From Duganella zoogloeoides (GTDB lineage: Bacteria; Pseudomonadota; Gammaproteobacteria; Burkholderiales; Burkholderiaceae_D), in NCBI RefSeq assembly GCF_034479515.1, contig NZ_CP140152.1, positions 2,418,001 through 2,482,000 on the forward strand: a stretch of 64,000 bases of DNA, given 5' to 3'. The position numbers were made by a program, and so were the translations under genes. Below the pieces are notes generated by a model. That model had not been told where the DNA came from and made no database searches. It worked only from the letters and a program-made list of their open reading frames with translations. This document shows positions 15,887 to 25,158 of this stretch, piece after piece (within the stretch, counting starts at the first letter, position 1; the number at the start of each line of letters is the position of its first letter).

Positions 15887-17152
15887 ATGAGCATCATGAA
15901 AAATTTGCCGTACGAATGGCTGGTGGGCCTGCGCTACACGCGGGCCGGCAAGCGTAGCGGCCGTAACAGTTTTATCTCGTTCATTTCGCTGATCTCGATG
16001 GCCGGCATCGGCCTCGGTGTGGCCGCGCTGATCATCGTGCTGTCCGTGATGAACGGCTTCCAGAAAGAGGTGACCGGGCGCATGCTGTCGGTGCTGGCCC
16101 ACGTGGAAGTGTTCGACGCCAATGGCTCGATGCCCAACTGGCGCGAGCAGATCGTTGCCGCCCGCAAGAACCCGGCAGTGGTGGGCGCGGCGCCGTTTGC
16201 CGAAATGCAGGGCATGCTGGTGCGCGAAGATATCCTGCGGCCCGCGATCGTGCGCGGCGTGCTGCCGGACCTTGAACCGACCGTCTCCGACGTGGCTGCG
16301 CAAACGCGGCGCGGCAGCTTCGCCCAGTTGCAGCCGGGCGCCTACAATATCGTGCTGGGCGTGGAGCTGGCGCGCTCGCTGCACGCCCAGCTTGGCGACA
16401 AGGTGACGCTGGCGCTGGCGCAAGGCCAGGCCACGCCGGCCGGCGTGCTGCCGCGCATGCGCTCGTTCACGGTGACCGGCATCTTCGAGGCCGGCCACAG
16501 CGAATTCGATTCGTCGCTGGCGTTTGTGCATCTGACCGACGCCGAGAAGATGCTGCGCCTCGACGCCCCGGCCGGCCTGCGCCTGCGGCTGGTGGACATG
16601 CACCGCGCGCCGCAGGTGGCGCAGGAACTCAAGCGCAGCATGGCGGGCGACCTGACCGTGCGCGACTGGTCGCAACTGAACGCTACCTGGTTTGCGGCGG
16701 TGCAGATCGAAAAACGCATGATGTCGATCATCCTGGCCCTGATCATCGCGGTGGCCGCCTTCAACCTGGTGTCGACCCTGGTGATGACGGTGACCGACAA
16801 GCAGGCCGACATCGCCATCCTGCGCACCCTGGGCGCATCGCCGGCATCGATCATGAAGATCTTCGTGATCCAGGGTGCGCTGGTGGGCATCCTCGGCGCC
16901 ATGCTGGGTGTGGCAGGCGGCGTGCTGGTGGCGCTCAATATCGACGTCATCGTGCCATTCATTGAACATTTATTGGGAGTGCAGTTCTTGTCCAAGGATA
17001 TCTACAGTAACAGCACCGTGCCATCGGACTTGCGCTGGCCGGACGTATTCAAGATCGGCGGCCTGGCCGTGGTGCTGGCCTTCCTGGCCACGCTTTACCC
17101 GAGCCGCTGGGCCGCGCGCGTAAAACCTGCGGAGGCGCTGCGTTATGAGTAA
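15887..17152 (+). CDS. lolE: Lipoprotein-releasing ABC permease LolC/LolE, copy 2
   Basis: The 421-residue protein closely parallels copy 1 over its full length: [18 protein letters not shown] at the start, [15 protein letters not shown] in the periplasmic domain, and [20 protein letters not shown] near the second TM helix. It begins 18 bases after copy 1 and its last eight bases overlap the lolD start (ATGAGTAA), so the three genes are one transcript. Both copies look intact, with no stop or frameshift. They probably form the LolCE heterodimer. Confidence 0.9.
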   Translation: MSIMKNLPYEWLVGLRYTRAGKRSGRNSFISFISLISMAGIGLGVAALIIVLSVMNGFQKEVTGRMLSVLAHVEVFDANGSMPNWREQIVAARKNPAVVGAAPFAEMQGMLVREDILRPAIVRGVLPDLEPTVSDVAAQTRRGSFAQLQPGAYNIVLGVELARSLHAQLGDKVTLALAQGQATPAGVLPRMRSFTVTGIFEAGHSEFDSSLAFVHLTDAEKMLRLDAPAGLRLRLVDMHRAPQVAQELKRSMAGDLTVRDWSQLNATWFAAVQIEKRMMSIILALIIAVAAFNLVSTLVMTVTDKQADIAILRTLGASPASIMKIFVIQGALVGILGAMLGVAGGVLVALNIDVIVPFIEHLLGVQFLSKDIYSNSTVPSDLRWPDVFKIGGLAVVLAFLATLYPSRWAARVKPAEALRYE

Positions 17153-17900
17153 TACCAATCAGCCGGTGGTTCTGTCATGCCGCAACCTCGGTAAAACCTT
17201 CACCCAGGGCAGCTACTCGGTGCAGGTATTGGCCGGCATCGACATCGACGTGCGCCGTGGCGAACGGGTGGCCATCGTCGGCGCCTCGGGCTCCGGCAAA
17301 TCGACCTTGCTGCACCTGCTGGGCGGCCTCGATACGCCTACCAGCGGCACTGTCACCTTGCTGGACCAAGACTTCGCCACCCTGAGCGAAACCGCACGCG
17401 GCGACTTGCGCAACAAGTCGCTCGGCTTCGTGTACCAGTTCCATCACCTGCTGCCGGAGTTCTCGGCGCTCGACAACGTGGCCATGCCGCTGCTGATCCG
17501 CCGTGTGAAACGCGCGGAAGCGAGCAGCGTGGCCCAGCAGATGCTGGCGCGCGTCAATCTCGCCAAGCGCGTGACCCATGTGCCGGGCGAACTCTCGGGC
17601 GGCGAACGCCAGCGCACGGCACTGGCGCGCGCGCTGGTCACGCAGCCGGCCTGCGTGCTGGCCGACGAACCGACCGGTAACCTCGACCAGGCAACCGCCC
17701 AGCAGATTTTTGATTTGATGCTGGAACTGTCGCAAACGCTCGGTACGGCATTCATCATCGTCACCCATGACGTGGAACTGGCGCGCCGCTGCGACCGCGT
17801 GCTGCGCCTGACCGAGGAAGGCTTGCGGCCTTATGAATCGGCCCCACCGGTAGCTCCGGCATCGGGCACGCCTGATACCGATTACCGGACCTTGGTGTAA
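17145..17900 (+). CDS. lolD: Lipoprotein-releasing system ATPase LolD
   Basis: This 251-residue ABC ATPase powers the LolCDE complex. It shows Walker A (GASGSGKST), a Q-loop ([12 protein letters not shown], the typical LolD form), signature [15 protein letters not shown] and Walker B ([12 protein letters not shown]). The start overlaps the permease stop by eight bases. A C-terminal Pro/Ala extension after residue 225 is longer than in E. coli LolD. Confidence 0.95.
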   Translation: MSNTNQPVVLSCRNLGKTFTQGSYSVQVLAGIDIDVRRGERVAIVGASGSGKSTLLHLLGGLDTPTSGTVTLLDQDFATLSETARGDLRNKSLGFVYQFHHLLPEFSALDNVAMPLLIRRVKRAEASSVAQQMLARVNLAKRVTHVPGELSGGERQRTALARALVTQPACVLADEPTGNLDQATAQQIFDLMLELSQTLGTAFIIVTHDVELARRCDRVLRLTEEGLRPYESAPPVAPASGTPDTDYRTLV

Positions 17901-17928
17901 AACGACGGCCAGGCTGAAGGAGCACATC

Positions 17929-18729
17929 GTGTGGATCGATACGCATTGCCATCTTGACGCCGGCGAGTTCGGCGACGAATCCATTGCCCAGGCGGCATTG
18001 GCGCAGCAGCAGGGCGTGGAGATGATCGTCATCCCGGCGGTGGAGGTAGCCACCTTTGCCACCGTGGCGCAACTGGCCGCCAGCATCCCGAACGGCTGCT
18101 ACGCGCTGGGCATCCACCCGATCTTCGTGCCGCACGCCAAAGAGGACGACTTGCGCGTGATGCGCGAGCAGGTGGCTGCCGCCATGGCAGACCCGCTGTT
18201 TGTCGCCATCGGCGAAGTGGGTCTCGATTTCTTCATTCCGATGCTGTGCGAACCGGCCATGCGCGAGAAGCAGGTCTTCTTCTTTCGCGAACAACTGCGC
18301 ATCGCGCGCGACTTCGGTTTGCCGATCCTGACCCACGTGCGCAAGTCGCAGGACGTGGTGCTCAAGCACGTGCGCCAGATCACGCCCAACGGCGGCATCG
18401 CCCACGCCTTCAACGGCAGTTTCCAGCAGGCGCAGGGTTACATCGACGTCGGCTTCAAACTGGGTTTTGGCGGCGCCATGACCTTTACGCGCGCGCTGCA
18501 GATCCGGCGGCTGGCTGCCGAGTTGCCGCTGGAGGCTATCGTGCTGGAGACCGATGCACCCGATATCTCGCCGGCGTGGGTACATCCGGGGCGCAATAGT
18601 CCGGACCAGATACCGCGCATTGGACAGGTGTTGGCGGAGTTGAGGGGGATGTCGCTGGAGGAGGTGGCGGTGGCCAGTTCGGCTGCGGCCAGGGCGGTGT
18701 TGCCGAGGATGAAGCTGGCAGCCGATTGA
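17929..18729 (+). CDS. tatD: TatD family metal-dependent hydrolase
   Basis: The 266-residue TIM-barrel hydrolase has the TatD metal ligands: His-x-His in DTHCHLD at the N-terminus, Glu in AIGEVGLDF, His in PILTHVRKSQD, His in IAHAFNGS and Asp in LETDAPD. Family members are 3'-5' DNases or deacylases. The start is a GTG with AAGGAG six bases before it. It follows lolD by 28 bases, as often in Betaproteobacteria, and is probably co-transcribed. Confidence 0.92.
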   Translation: MWIDTHCHLDAGEFGDESIAQAALAQQQGVEMIVIPAVEVATFATVAQLAASIPNGCYALGIHPIFVPHAKEDDLRVMREQVAAAMADPLFVAIGEVGLDFFIPMLCEPAMREKQVFFFREQLRIARDFGLPILTHVRKSQDVVLKHVRQITPNGGIAHAFNGSFQQAQGYIDVGFKLGFGGAMTFTRALQIRRLAAELPLEAIVLETDAPDISPAWVHPGRNSPDQIPRIGQVLAELRGMSLEEVAVASSAAARAVLPRMKLAAD

Positions 18730-18844
18730 GCGCTATCAAGGCCTGCCGGACGTCGGTATAAGCGCCACACTGGCGCGCGTGGGCCGGAGCATAATGGTTT
18801 CTTGACTATTGTCATAAATGAATCATTGCTTATGAAAGACTCCC

Positions 18845-19693
18845 ATGATCGCCTATCCCCGCCCGATGCTCTGCCTGCCGCTCGGCCTGCTACATCGCCC
18901 GTTGCGCTGCCTGCTGTGCAGCCTCTTGCTGCTACCCGTCCTGTGCCTGGCCGACCCCAGCGATGTCTCCGAACGCCAGATCGACGTCCCCAAGTGCGCC
19001 ACGCCGGCGGCCAAGGTGGTTTTCACCGAGTTCAAGTGCAAGTCCGCCGATTGCAGTTCGGGCGCCGGGCAGCAGGATCCGCGCCAGTATCGCTGGTGGC
19101 AGTCGGGCGGCACCGTCTCGCAGCCGCATTACACCGGGGTGGGCACGGGCATGACCGAAATGCTGGCGACCGCGCTCACGCAAACCGGCTGCTTCGACGT
19201 CCAGGAGCGCGCCGAGCTCGAGGAAATCCACCGCGAAATGGCGCTGATGGGCAAGCGGGTGGAGGCAGAAGCCGCCGACTACATGATCACCGGCTCGATC
19301 ACTTCGCTCGGCTTCGAGCAAAGCTCCACCGGCCTGGGCGGGCTGAGTTTTCTCAAGGGCCCGCTCGGCCTGATAGCCGGCGCCGTGGACTACAAGCAGT
19401 CGAAAGTGCACATGAACATCGACATCCGCGTGGTCGATGTGCGGCGCGCGCGCATCATCGCTTCCAAGACTTTTCAGGCGAACAACCAGAAGAACGGTTT
19501 CGGCGTCTCGGCCATGGGCTGGGGCGGAGGTACCGGCCTCGGTGGCAATCATGCCAGCATCAGCGGCTCACCGCTGGAGGAAGTCGCGCGCGATTTGCTG
19601 GTCAAATCGACGGCCTTCCTGACCGAGACCATCGCAGCCAGAAATATTACCGAGCATGTGGTGGTCAAGGCCGGAGAGGTGGCGGCGAAGTAG
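18845..19693 (+). CDS. CsgG-like outer-membrane assembly protein
   Basis: The 282-residue exported protein resembles the CsgG fold: VVFTEFKCK, a TGMTEMLATALTQTGCFDVQERAELEEIHREM block (the part equivalent to CsgG's ABD-like periplasmic domain), YMITGSITSLGF, and DIRVVDVRRARIIASKTF. CsgG forms the curli export pore and is a lipoprotein. Here the signal ends PVLCLADP: there is a Cys, but the residue before it is Leu, not Gly/Ala/Ser, so lipidation is doubtful. No csgA, csgB or csgE is nearby, so a role other than curli export is likely. The start is uncertain; no strong RBS is visible. Confidence 0.75.
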   Translation: MIAYPRPMLCLPLGLLHRPLRCLLCSLLLLPVLCLADPSDVSERQIDVPKCATPAAKVVFTEFKCKSADCSSGAGQQDPRQYRWWQSGGTVSQPHYTGVGTGMTEMLATALTQTGCFDVQERAELEEIHREMALMGKRVEAEAADYMITGSITSLGFEQSSTGLGGLSFLKGPLGLIAGAVDYKQSKVHMNIDIRVVDVRRARIIASKTFQANNQKNGFGVSAMGWGGGTGLGGNHASISGSPLEEVARDLLVKSTAFLTETIAARNITEHVVVKAGEVAAK

Positions 19694-19765
19694 CTCGGCG
19701 CACCTGACCCTGTGTTGAGCTGATGGCTTCGAAGCCGACAATGCGGTGACTGACAGGGGCGCGCG

Positions 19766-22297
19766 ATGAGGGCGGCAATCATCGGATTTGCCATCGGTAC
19801 AGCTTGCTTGCAGCAGCAGGCAGCGCTGCCTGAGCCCGCCATCCTCGTCGCTGGCGTGGCTGGTTTAATAGTTTTCCTGGTCGTCGGGCATTTCCTGTTC
19901 AGGAGACTGTCGCAGCATGGCAGTGCTTGGCCCATAGTCTTTATCACAGATGACAGCGCCGCGTGGCCCAGGGTCCTGATCAAGCTGGCGTCTGGCGTGG
20001 CGGGATTTATTGCCGGCTTTTTGTGGGCCGCGTGGCTGGCCCATCGCGCCATGGCGCCGTCGTTGGCGCCTGACGACGAGGGCCGCGACTTCATCGTCAT
20101 CGGCACCATCGATAATCTGCCCTACCGTTTTGCCCAGGGCGTGCGTTTCAACTTTGCCGTGGAGCGGGTGGAGGATCGTACTGGCACCGCCATCCTGCCA
20201 ACGCCGGTGCCACCGCGCATAGCCATCTCCTGGTATAGCGGTTTTCGCGATCAACAGACCGACGCGGTCGGTGACGTGCAGCCAGGTGAGCGCTGGCGCC
20301 TGACGGTCCGGCTGCAACGCCCTCACGGCAACGCCAACCCGCACACCTTTGACTACGAAGCGTGGTTGCTGGAGCAGGGCGTGCGCGCCACCGGCTACGT
20401 GCGTGCCGACCGCGACAACCGCCGGCGCGAGGCGTTTGTGGTCAGCGCCAGCAACCTGGTCGAGCGCAGCCGCGCGGCGCTGCGCTCGCGCATCGAGCAG
20501 GCCCTGGACGGCAAGCAGTACGCGGGCGTGATCGTCGCGCTGGTGGTGGGCGACCAGCGCGGCATCGGCCAATCGGACTGGCAGGTGTTCAACCGCACCG
20601 GCATCGGTCACCTGGTCAGTATCAGTGGCCTGCATATCACGATGGTGGCCGGGCTGTTCGCGCTGGTGGCGCTGACGTTGTGGCGGTACTCGTTTTTTAC
20701 CGGCGCCCAGTTGCCGTTGCTGCTGCCGGCGCAAAAGGTGGCGGCGCTGGTCGGGGCGGCCAGCGCGCTGTTGTACGTGCTGCTGGCCGGCTTCGGCGTG
20801 CCGGCGCAGCGCACGCTGTACATGTTGATCGTGCTGGCGGCGGCACTGTGGTGCAACCGCTTGTCCGACTTTTCGCACGTGTTGTGCACGGCGCTGGGCG
20901 TGGTGGTGGTCATCGATCCGTGGGCCGTGCTGTGGCCGGGCTTCTGGCTGTCGTTCGGTGCTGTGGCGATCATCGTGTATGCCACGGCGGGGCGGACCGC
21001 GGCAAGGCCAGTGCGCCTGCAACCGGGCGAGGCGCAGCCCGCCGAGCCGATTTACACGCGCGCGCAGGCGTGGGTGAAACAGCTGTGGCCGGCACTGAGG
21101 CTGGGCGCGCATACGCAGTATGCCGTCACGCTTGGCTTGCTGCCGCTGACGATGCTGCTGTTCTCGCAGGTGTCCGTCATCAGCCCGGTGGCCAACGCGG
21201 TGGCGATCCCGTTGATCAGCCTGGTTATCACGCCGCTGGCGCTGGCTGGCAGCATGTTGCCGGCTGTGCTAGGTACGCCGTTGCTGGTGTTGGCGCATGC
21301 GCTGGTCGAGTGGCTGGCGGCTTGCCTGGTATGGTTCAGCGGACTGCGCTACGCGGTGTGGACCGCACCGGTGCCGCCGTGGTGGCTGTTTTGCCTTGCC
21401 ATGGTCGGCACCCTCTGGCTGCTGGCGCCACGCGGCTGGCCGGCGCGCTGGCTGGGACTGGCGACGTGGATACCGTTGCTGGCGGCCGAATCCGTGCATC
21501 CGGCGCCGGGACGGATGACCGTGACCGCCTTCGACGTGGGGCAGGGCATGGCGCTGCTGATCGAGACCAGCGGCCACCGGCTGCTGTATGACACCGGTCC
21601 GGCGTACGGGCCTGACAGCAATGCGGGCGGACGCGTGCTGGTGCCTTACCTGCGGGCGCGCGGCATCGGCAGGCTCGATGGCATGGTGGTGAGCCATAGC
21701 GATGTCGATCATGCGGGCGGCGCGCTGGCGGTGCTGGACAATGTTCGCGCCGACTGGGTGCTGTCGTCGCTGAGTCCCGGCCATCCGATTGCCCAGGCGG
21801 CGCGCCAGCATGTGCCATGCGCGGCCGGCCAGCGCTGGACCTGGGACGGCGTGCTGTTCGAAGTGCTGCACCCGTTGGCCGCCAGCCATGCGGATGCGGC
21901 GATGAAATCGAACGCGCGCAGTTGCGTGCTGCGCGTTACGGCAGCCGGTAAATCGATACTCTTGGCTGGCGATATTGAAGCAGCGCAGGAAGCGCAGCTG
22001 TTGGCCCGCGGCGCTGGACAACTGCGCGCCGACGTGCTGCTGGCGCCCCATCATGGCAGCGGCACCAGTTCCACGCCCGCTTTCTTGCGGGCGGTCCAGC
22101 CGCGGACGGCGATCTTCCAGGTCGGACGTCGTAACCGCTACCAGCACCCCAAAAAGGAGGTGTATCAGCGCTATGGCGAGCTGGGCATCGAACGCTTGCG
22201 CACCGACCGCACCGGCGCGCTCACGCTCGACTTCGGCCCTAGGCTGGAGATTCGCCCCTACCGGCTAACCAACGCCCGCTACTGGCATGACCGATAG
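19766..22297 (+). CDS. comEC: DNA internalisation competence protein ComEC/Rec2
   Basis: The 843-residue polytopic membrane protein forms the channel through which transforming DNA crosses the inner membrane. Several N-terminal helices precede an OB-like domain (about 85-250). The Competence domain follows (HLVSISGLHITMVAGLF and many helices), then a C-terminal metallo-beta-lactamase-type domain with VSHSDVDHAGG and APHHGSGTSS. The metal motif is intact, which suggests nuclease activity. Full length suggests a functional competence gene. AGGGG lies before the ATG. Confidence 0.95.
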   Translation: MRAAIIGFAIGTACLQQQAALPEPAILVAGVAGLIVFLVVGHFLFRRLSQHGSAWPIVFITDDSAAWPRVLIKLASGVAGFIAGFLWAAWLAHRAMAPSLAPDDEGRDFIVIGTIDNLPYRFAQGVRFNFAVERVEDRTGTAILPTPVPPRIAISWYSGFRDQQTDAVGDVQPGERWRLTVRLQRPHGNANPHTFDYEAWLLEQGVRATGYVRADRDNRRREAFVVSASNLVERSRAALRSRIEQALDGKQYAGVIVALVVGDQRGIGQSDWQVFNRTGIGHLVSISGLHITMVAGLFALVALTLWRYSFFTGAQLPLLLPAQKVAALVGAASALLYVLLAGFGVPAQRTLYMLIVLAAALWCNRLSDFSHVLCTALGVVVVIDPWAVLWPGFWLSFGAVAIIVYATAGRTAARPVRLQPGEAQPAEPIYTRAQAWVKQLWPALRLGAHTQYAVTLGLLPLTMLLFSQVSVISPVANAVAIPLISLVITPLALAGSMLPAVLGTPLLVLAHALVEWLAACLVWFSGLRYAVWTAPVPPWWLFCLAMVGTLWLLAPRGWPARWLGLATWIPLLAAESVHPAPGRMTVTAFDVGQGMALLIETSGHRLLYDTGPAYGPDSNAGGRVLVPYLRARGIGRLDGMVVSHSDVDHAGGALAVLDNVRADWVLSSLSPGHPIAQAARQHVPCAAGQRWTWDGVLFEVLHPLAASHADAAMKSNARSCVLRVTAAGKSILLAGDIEAAQEAQLLARGAGQLRADVLLAPHHGSGTSSTPAFLRAVQPRTAIFQVGRRNRYQHPKKEVYQRYGELGIERLRTDRTGALTLDFGPRLEIRPYRLTNARYWHDR

Positions 22298-22419
22298 AGT
22301 GGGATAGCTGGCGCACAGCGTCGGGGCAAGTGGCCGTTTAGAACCTTTCCACCAAGCAGGCCAGGCATCCACCCGTTACAATTGGCAGCTAACATAAAAA
22401 CAATCTACGGAGATCGCCC

Positions 22420-23253
22420 GTGAGCCTGCCCAAGCTTCATTTTGCCCACGCCAACAGTTACCCGGCCGGCGTGTATCGCCAGATGTTCAGCCGCCTGGGC
22501 GAGCACTTCGACATCCAGGCGCTGGACATGCACGCCCACAACCCGCATTACCCGGTCACCGACTGCTGGCCGCACCTGGTGGACGAGTACATCGCCGAGC
22601 TGGTGGCGCGCTACACCGAGCCGGTGATCCTGGTCGGCCATTCGCTGGGTGGCATGCTCAGCCTGCTGGTGGCGTACCAGCGGCCCGACCTGGTGCGCTG
22701 CGTGGTGATGCTCGATGCGCCCGTCGTGGCCGGCTGGAGAGCGCTGGTGTGGCGCCTGATCAAGCTCGCGGGCAAGGAGTACGACATGCCGCCAGCCAAG
22801 TTCTCCAAGCGCCGCCGCTTTGTCTGGCCCGATGCCGAGACCGCGTATCAACACTTCGCTACCAAGGATATTTTTGCCGCCTGGGCGCCGGGCGTGCTGG
22901 CCGATTACATCGCCTGCGGCCTCGAGCCGCACCCGGACGGCGTGCAACTGCGTTATACGCGCGAAGTCGAAACCAAGGTGTATGCGACGCTGCCGCATCA
23001 CCTCGGTGGCATCCTGCGCCGCGGGCTCAAGGTGCCGATCGGTTTTATCGGCGGCGCAGATTCTTGGGAAACCAGCCAGTCGGGCCATCAACACACCAAG
23101 GCGCTGGTGGGATCGCACTTCCGCATCGTGGCCGGTGGGCATTTGTTTCCGATGGAGACGCCACTGGCGGCGGCGGACGCCACCATAGAAATGATCGGCG
23201 AATTACTGATGGAGCAGCCTAAAAATATGTTGAAGGCCGGTGCTTTCGCGTAA
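22420..23253 (+). CDS. Alpha/beta-fold hydrolase
   Basis: This is a 277-residue soluble hydrolase. The nucleophile elbow is GHSLGG (VILVGHSLGGMLSLL), and a C-terminal His is in VAGGHLFPME. Its substrate cannot be predicted; the layout resembles small esterases. The start is a GTG with GGAGA six bases upstream. It precedes dcd by 54 bases on the same strand. Confidence 0.85.
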   Translation: MSLPKLHFAHANSYPAGVYRQMFSRLGEHFDIQALDMHAHNPHYPVTDCWPHLVDEYIAELVARYTEPVILVGHSLGGMLSLLVAYQRPDLVRCVVMLDAPVVAGWRALVWRLIKLAGKEYDMPPAKFSKRRRFVWPDAETAYQHFATKDIFAAWAPGVLADYIACGLEPHPDGVQLRYTREVETKVYATLPHHLGGILRRGLKVPIGFIGGADSWETSQSGHQHTKALVGSHFRIVAGGHLFPMETPLAAADATIEMIGELLMEQPKNMLKAGAFA

Positions 23254-23307
23254 AATCTCGTCCATTCGGCGCAGCCGCGCCCTCCCAGCACCCAGGATGA
23301 CTTTGCG

Positions 23308-23874
23308 ATGACGATTAAAAGCGATAAATGGATACGCCGCATGGCGCAAGAGCACGGCATGATCGAGCCGTTTTTCCCGGACCAGGTGCGCATGGAAGAA
23401 GGCCGCAAGGTCATTTCCTACGGCACCTCGTCGTACGGCTACGATATCCGCTGCGCCGACGAATTCAAGGTGTTTACCAACATTAACAGCACCATCGTCG
23501 ATCCGAAGAACTTCGACTCGAACTCGTTCGTCGATATCAAGAGCGACGTCTGCATCATTCCGCCGAACTCGTTCGCGCTGGCCCGCACCGTCGAATACTT
23601 CCGCATTCCGCGCAGCGTGCTGACCGTGTGCCTCGGCAAATCGACCTATGCCCGCTGCGGCATCATCGTCAACGTCACCCCGTTCGAGCCGGAATGGGAA
23701 GGTTATGTGACGCTGGAATTCTCCAACACCACGCCGCTGCCAGCCAAGATTTACGCCGGCGAAGGCTGCGCCCAGGTGCTGTTCTTCGAAAGCGACGAGC
23801 TGTGCGACGTCTCGTACAAGGACCGCAACGGCAAATACCAGGGACAGCACGGCGTCACCCTGCCGCGCGCATAA
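23308..23874 (+). CDS. dcd: dCTP deaminase
   Basis: The 188-residue enzyme deaminates dCTP to dUTP for thymidylate synthesis. Typical features are [13 protein letters not shown] at the start, SYGYDIRC, the catalytic Glu in [17 protein letters not shown], and [14 protein letters not shown]. Length and sequence are standard for proteobacterial Dcd. AGGATGA lies before the ATG. Confidence 0.97.
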   Translation: MTIKSDKWIRRMAQEHGMIEPFFPDQVRMEEGRKVISYGTSSYGYDIRCADEFKVFTNINSTIVDPKNFDSNSFVDIKSDVCIIPPNSFALARTVEYFRIPRSVLTVCLGKSTYARCGIIVNVTPFEPEWEGYVTLEFSNTTPLPAKIYAGEGCAQVLFFESDELCDVSYKDRNGKYQGQHGVTLPRA

Positions 23875-23930
23875 CTGCGCGCGAGCCTGCAATCGATTAA
23901 AATTTGCTTTTTAATTAATCAGGCGACCAG

Positions 23931-24662
23931 ATGGCAACGCAAGGCGAGCACGAATATTTCGAGAAAATTGGCCATGACGGCATGCAGCACGCCACGCACA
24001 AGCCCTGGTCCGATGCCGAATGCGGCCTGTACCTGATGGAGCTTGGCGCCATGCTCGGCTTGATGCCGGAGCGCGGGCGGTTGCTCGACATGGGCTGCGG
24101 CACCGGGTGGACCAGCGTGATGTTCGCCAAGCGCGGCTACGACGTGGTCGGTACCGACCTGGTGCCGCAGGCGATTGCGGCCGGTTACCAGCTCAAGGAA
24201 AAGGAAGGGCTGGAGAACCTGCAGTTCGTGGCGGCGGACTACGAGTCGCTTTCCTTCCGTGAAGAGTTCGACGTGGTGGTGTTTTTCGACTGCCTGCATC
24301 ACGCGGTGGACGAAGTGAGCGCCCTGCAAAGCGCCTGGCGCGCCCTGAAGCCTGGCGGTATCTGCATTACCTCGGAACCTGGTTTGGGCCATGCGCGCCG
24401 GTCTGCCGCTGTGATGGCGGAGTTCGGCACGACCGAGCGTGATATGCATCCGGCCAAGATCATCCGTTCAGGCAAAAAAGCAGGCTTCCGCGACTTCAGC
24501 GTGCATCCGCATGCCTCTTATCTCTACATTGCCTTGTACCGCCAGACCGCCAACAGCCGCCTCGGCAAGCTGCTGCGAATTCCCGGCATGCGCACCTTGG
24601 TCGGCTTGTTTACCGTGCTGCTGTCGAAGCACCAGGCCGGGATCGTGGTGCTGCGAAAATAA
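23931..24662 (+). CDS. Class I SAM-dependent methyltransferase
   Basis: The 243-residue protein has motif I LLDMGCGTGWTSVMFA, the acidic residue in VGTDLVP, and FDVVVFFDCLHH as motif IV, the fold of small-molecule methyltransferases. The substrate is unknown. The C-terminus is basic and hydrophobic. It is followed by a strong terminator. Confidence 0.85.
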   Translation: MATQGEHEYFEKIGHDGMQHATHKPWSDAECGLYLMELGAMLGLMPERGRLLDMGCGTGWTSVMFAKRGYDVVGTDLVPQAIAAGYQLKEKEGLENLQFVAADYESLSFREEFDVVVFFDCLHHAVDEVSALQSAWRALKPGGICITSEPGLGHARRSAAVMAEFGTTERDMHPAKIIRSGKKAGFRDFSVHPHASYLYIALYRQTANSRLGKLLRIPGMRTLVGLFTVLLSKHQAGIVVLRK

Positions 24663-24709
24663 ACGCCAGCGGCCGGTGGTCTTAACGCTGCTTTACATCG
24701 CTTTACATG

Positions 24710-24735
24710 ACGCGGGCTTCGGCCCGCGTTTGCTT
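24710..24735 (+). terminator. Terminator after the methyltransferase gene
   Basis: An 8-bp GC-rich stem (ACGCGGGC and GCCCGCGT) with a TTCG tetraloop is followed by TTGCTTT. It lies 47 bases after the stop codon. Confidence 0.8.
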
Positions 24736-24774
24736 TGCCGTTAACTCTTTAACAGAAACGTCAAGGAGTAAAAA

Positions 24775-25158
24775 ATGGTATCAGCAATAGGATCGAGCAC
24801 GGCAGCGGTGAGCACGAATTCGAGCACAAGCAGTGCATCCTCGGAAAGCAGCACCATCGCCAACCTGCAAAAGCAGATGCAGGCGCTGCAGAAGGATTTA
24901 ACCGAGGCGAACAAGGATACCTCGGAGACGGGCCAGGCCAAGGCCAAGCTGCTGCAAACGCAGGTGGACGCGCTCCAGCAGCAGATCGCCCAGTTGCAGG
25001 CGCAGGCCGCGCAGAAGGCTCAACAACAGCAGGCCGCATCGGCTGCATCGGCCACGGCCGCCGATACCGCCACCACCGACACGGCAACCGCCACCAGTAC
25101 CAGCGCCGCCAAGTCGCGCTACGACACGCTCGGTTCCATCATCGATACGACGGCTTAA
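24775..25158 (+). CDS. FlxA-like coiled-coil protein
   Basis: The 127-residue product has a Ser/Thr-rich N-terminus, a Gln-rich coiled coil (about 28-90, TIANLQKQMQALQKDL onward) and an Ala/Thr-rich tail. This matches FlxA-like proteins, whose role is poorly known. There is no signal peptide. AAGGAG precedes the ATG. Its last four bases overlap the end of the convergent prpF-like gene, with no room for a terminator. Confidence 0.7.
   Translation: MVSAIGSSTAAVSTNSSTSSASSESSTIANLQKQMQALQKDLTEANKDTSETGQAKAKLLQTQVDALQQQIAQLQAQAAQKAQQQQAASAASATAADTATTDTATATSTSAAKSRYDTLGSIIDTTA

Noticed and set aside
17145..17900. LolD as the proven partner ATPase of the FtsX permease at 45270-47840.
   Set aside because: It is 28 kb away in its own operon with lolC/E; sharing is only a possibility, so it is left as a finding, not a call.
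18845..19693. Calling the CsgG-like gene part of a curli operon.
   Set aside because: No csgA, csgB, csgE or csgF product was seen in the flanking frames, and the lipobox is not canonical.
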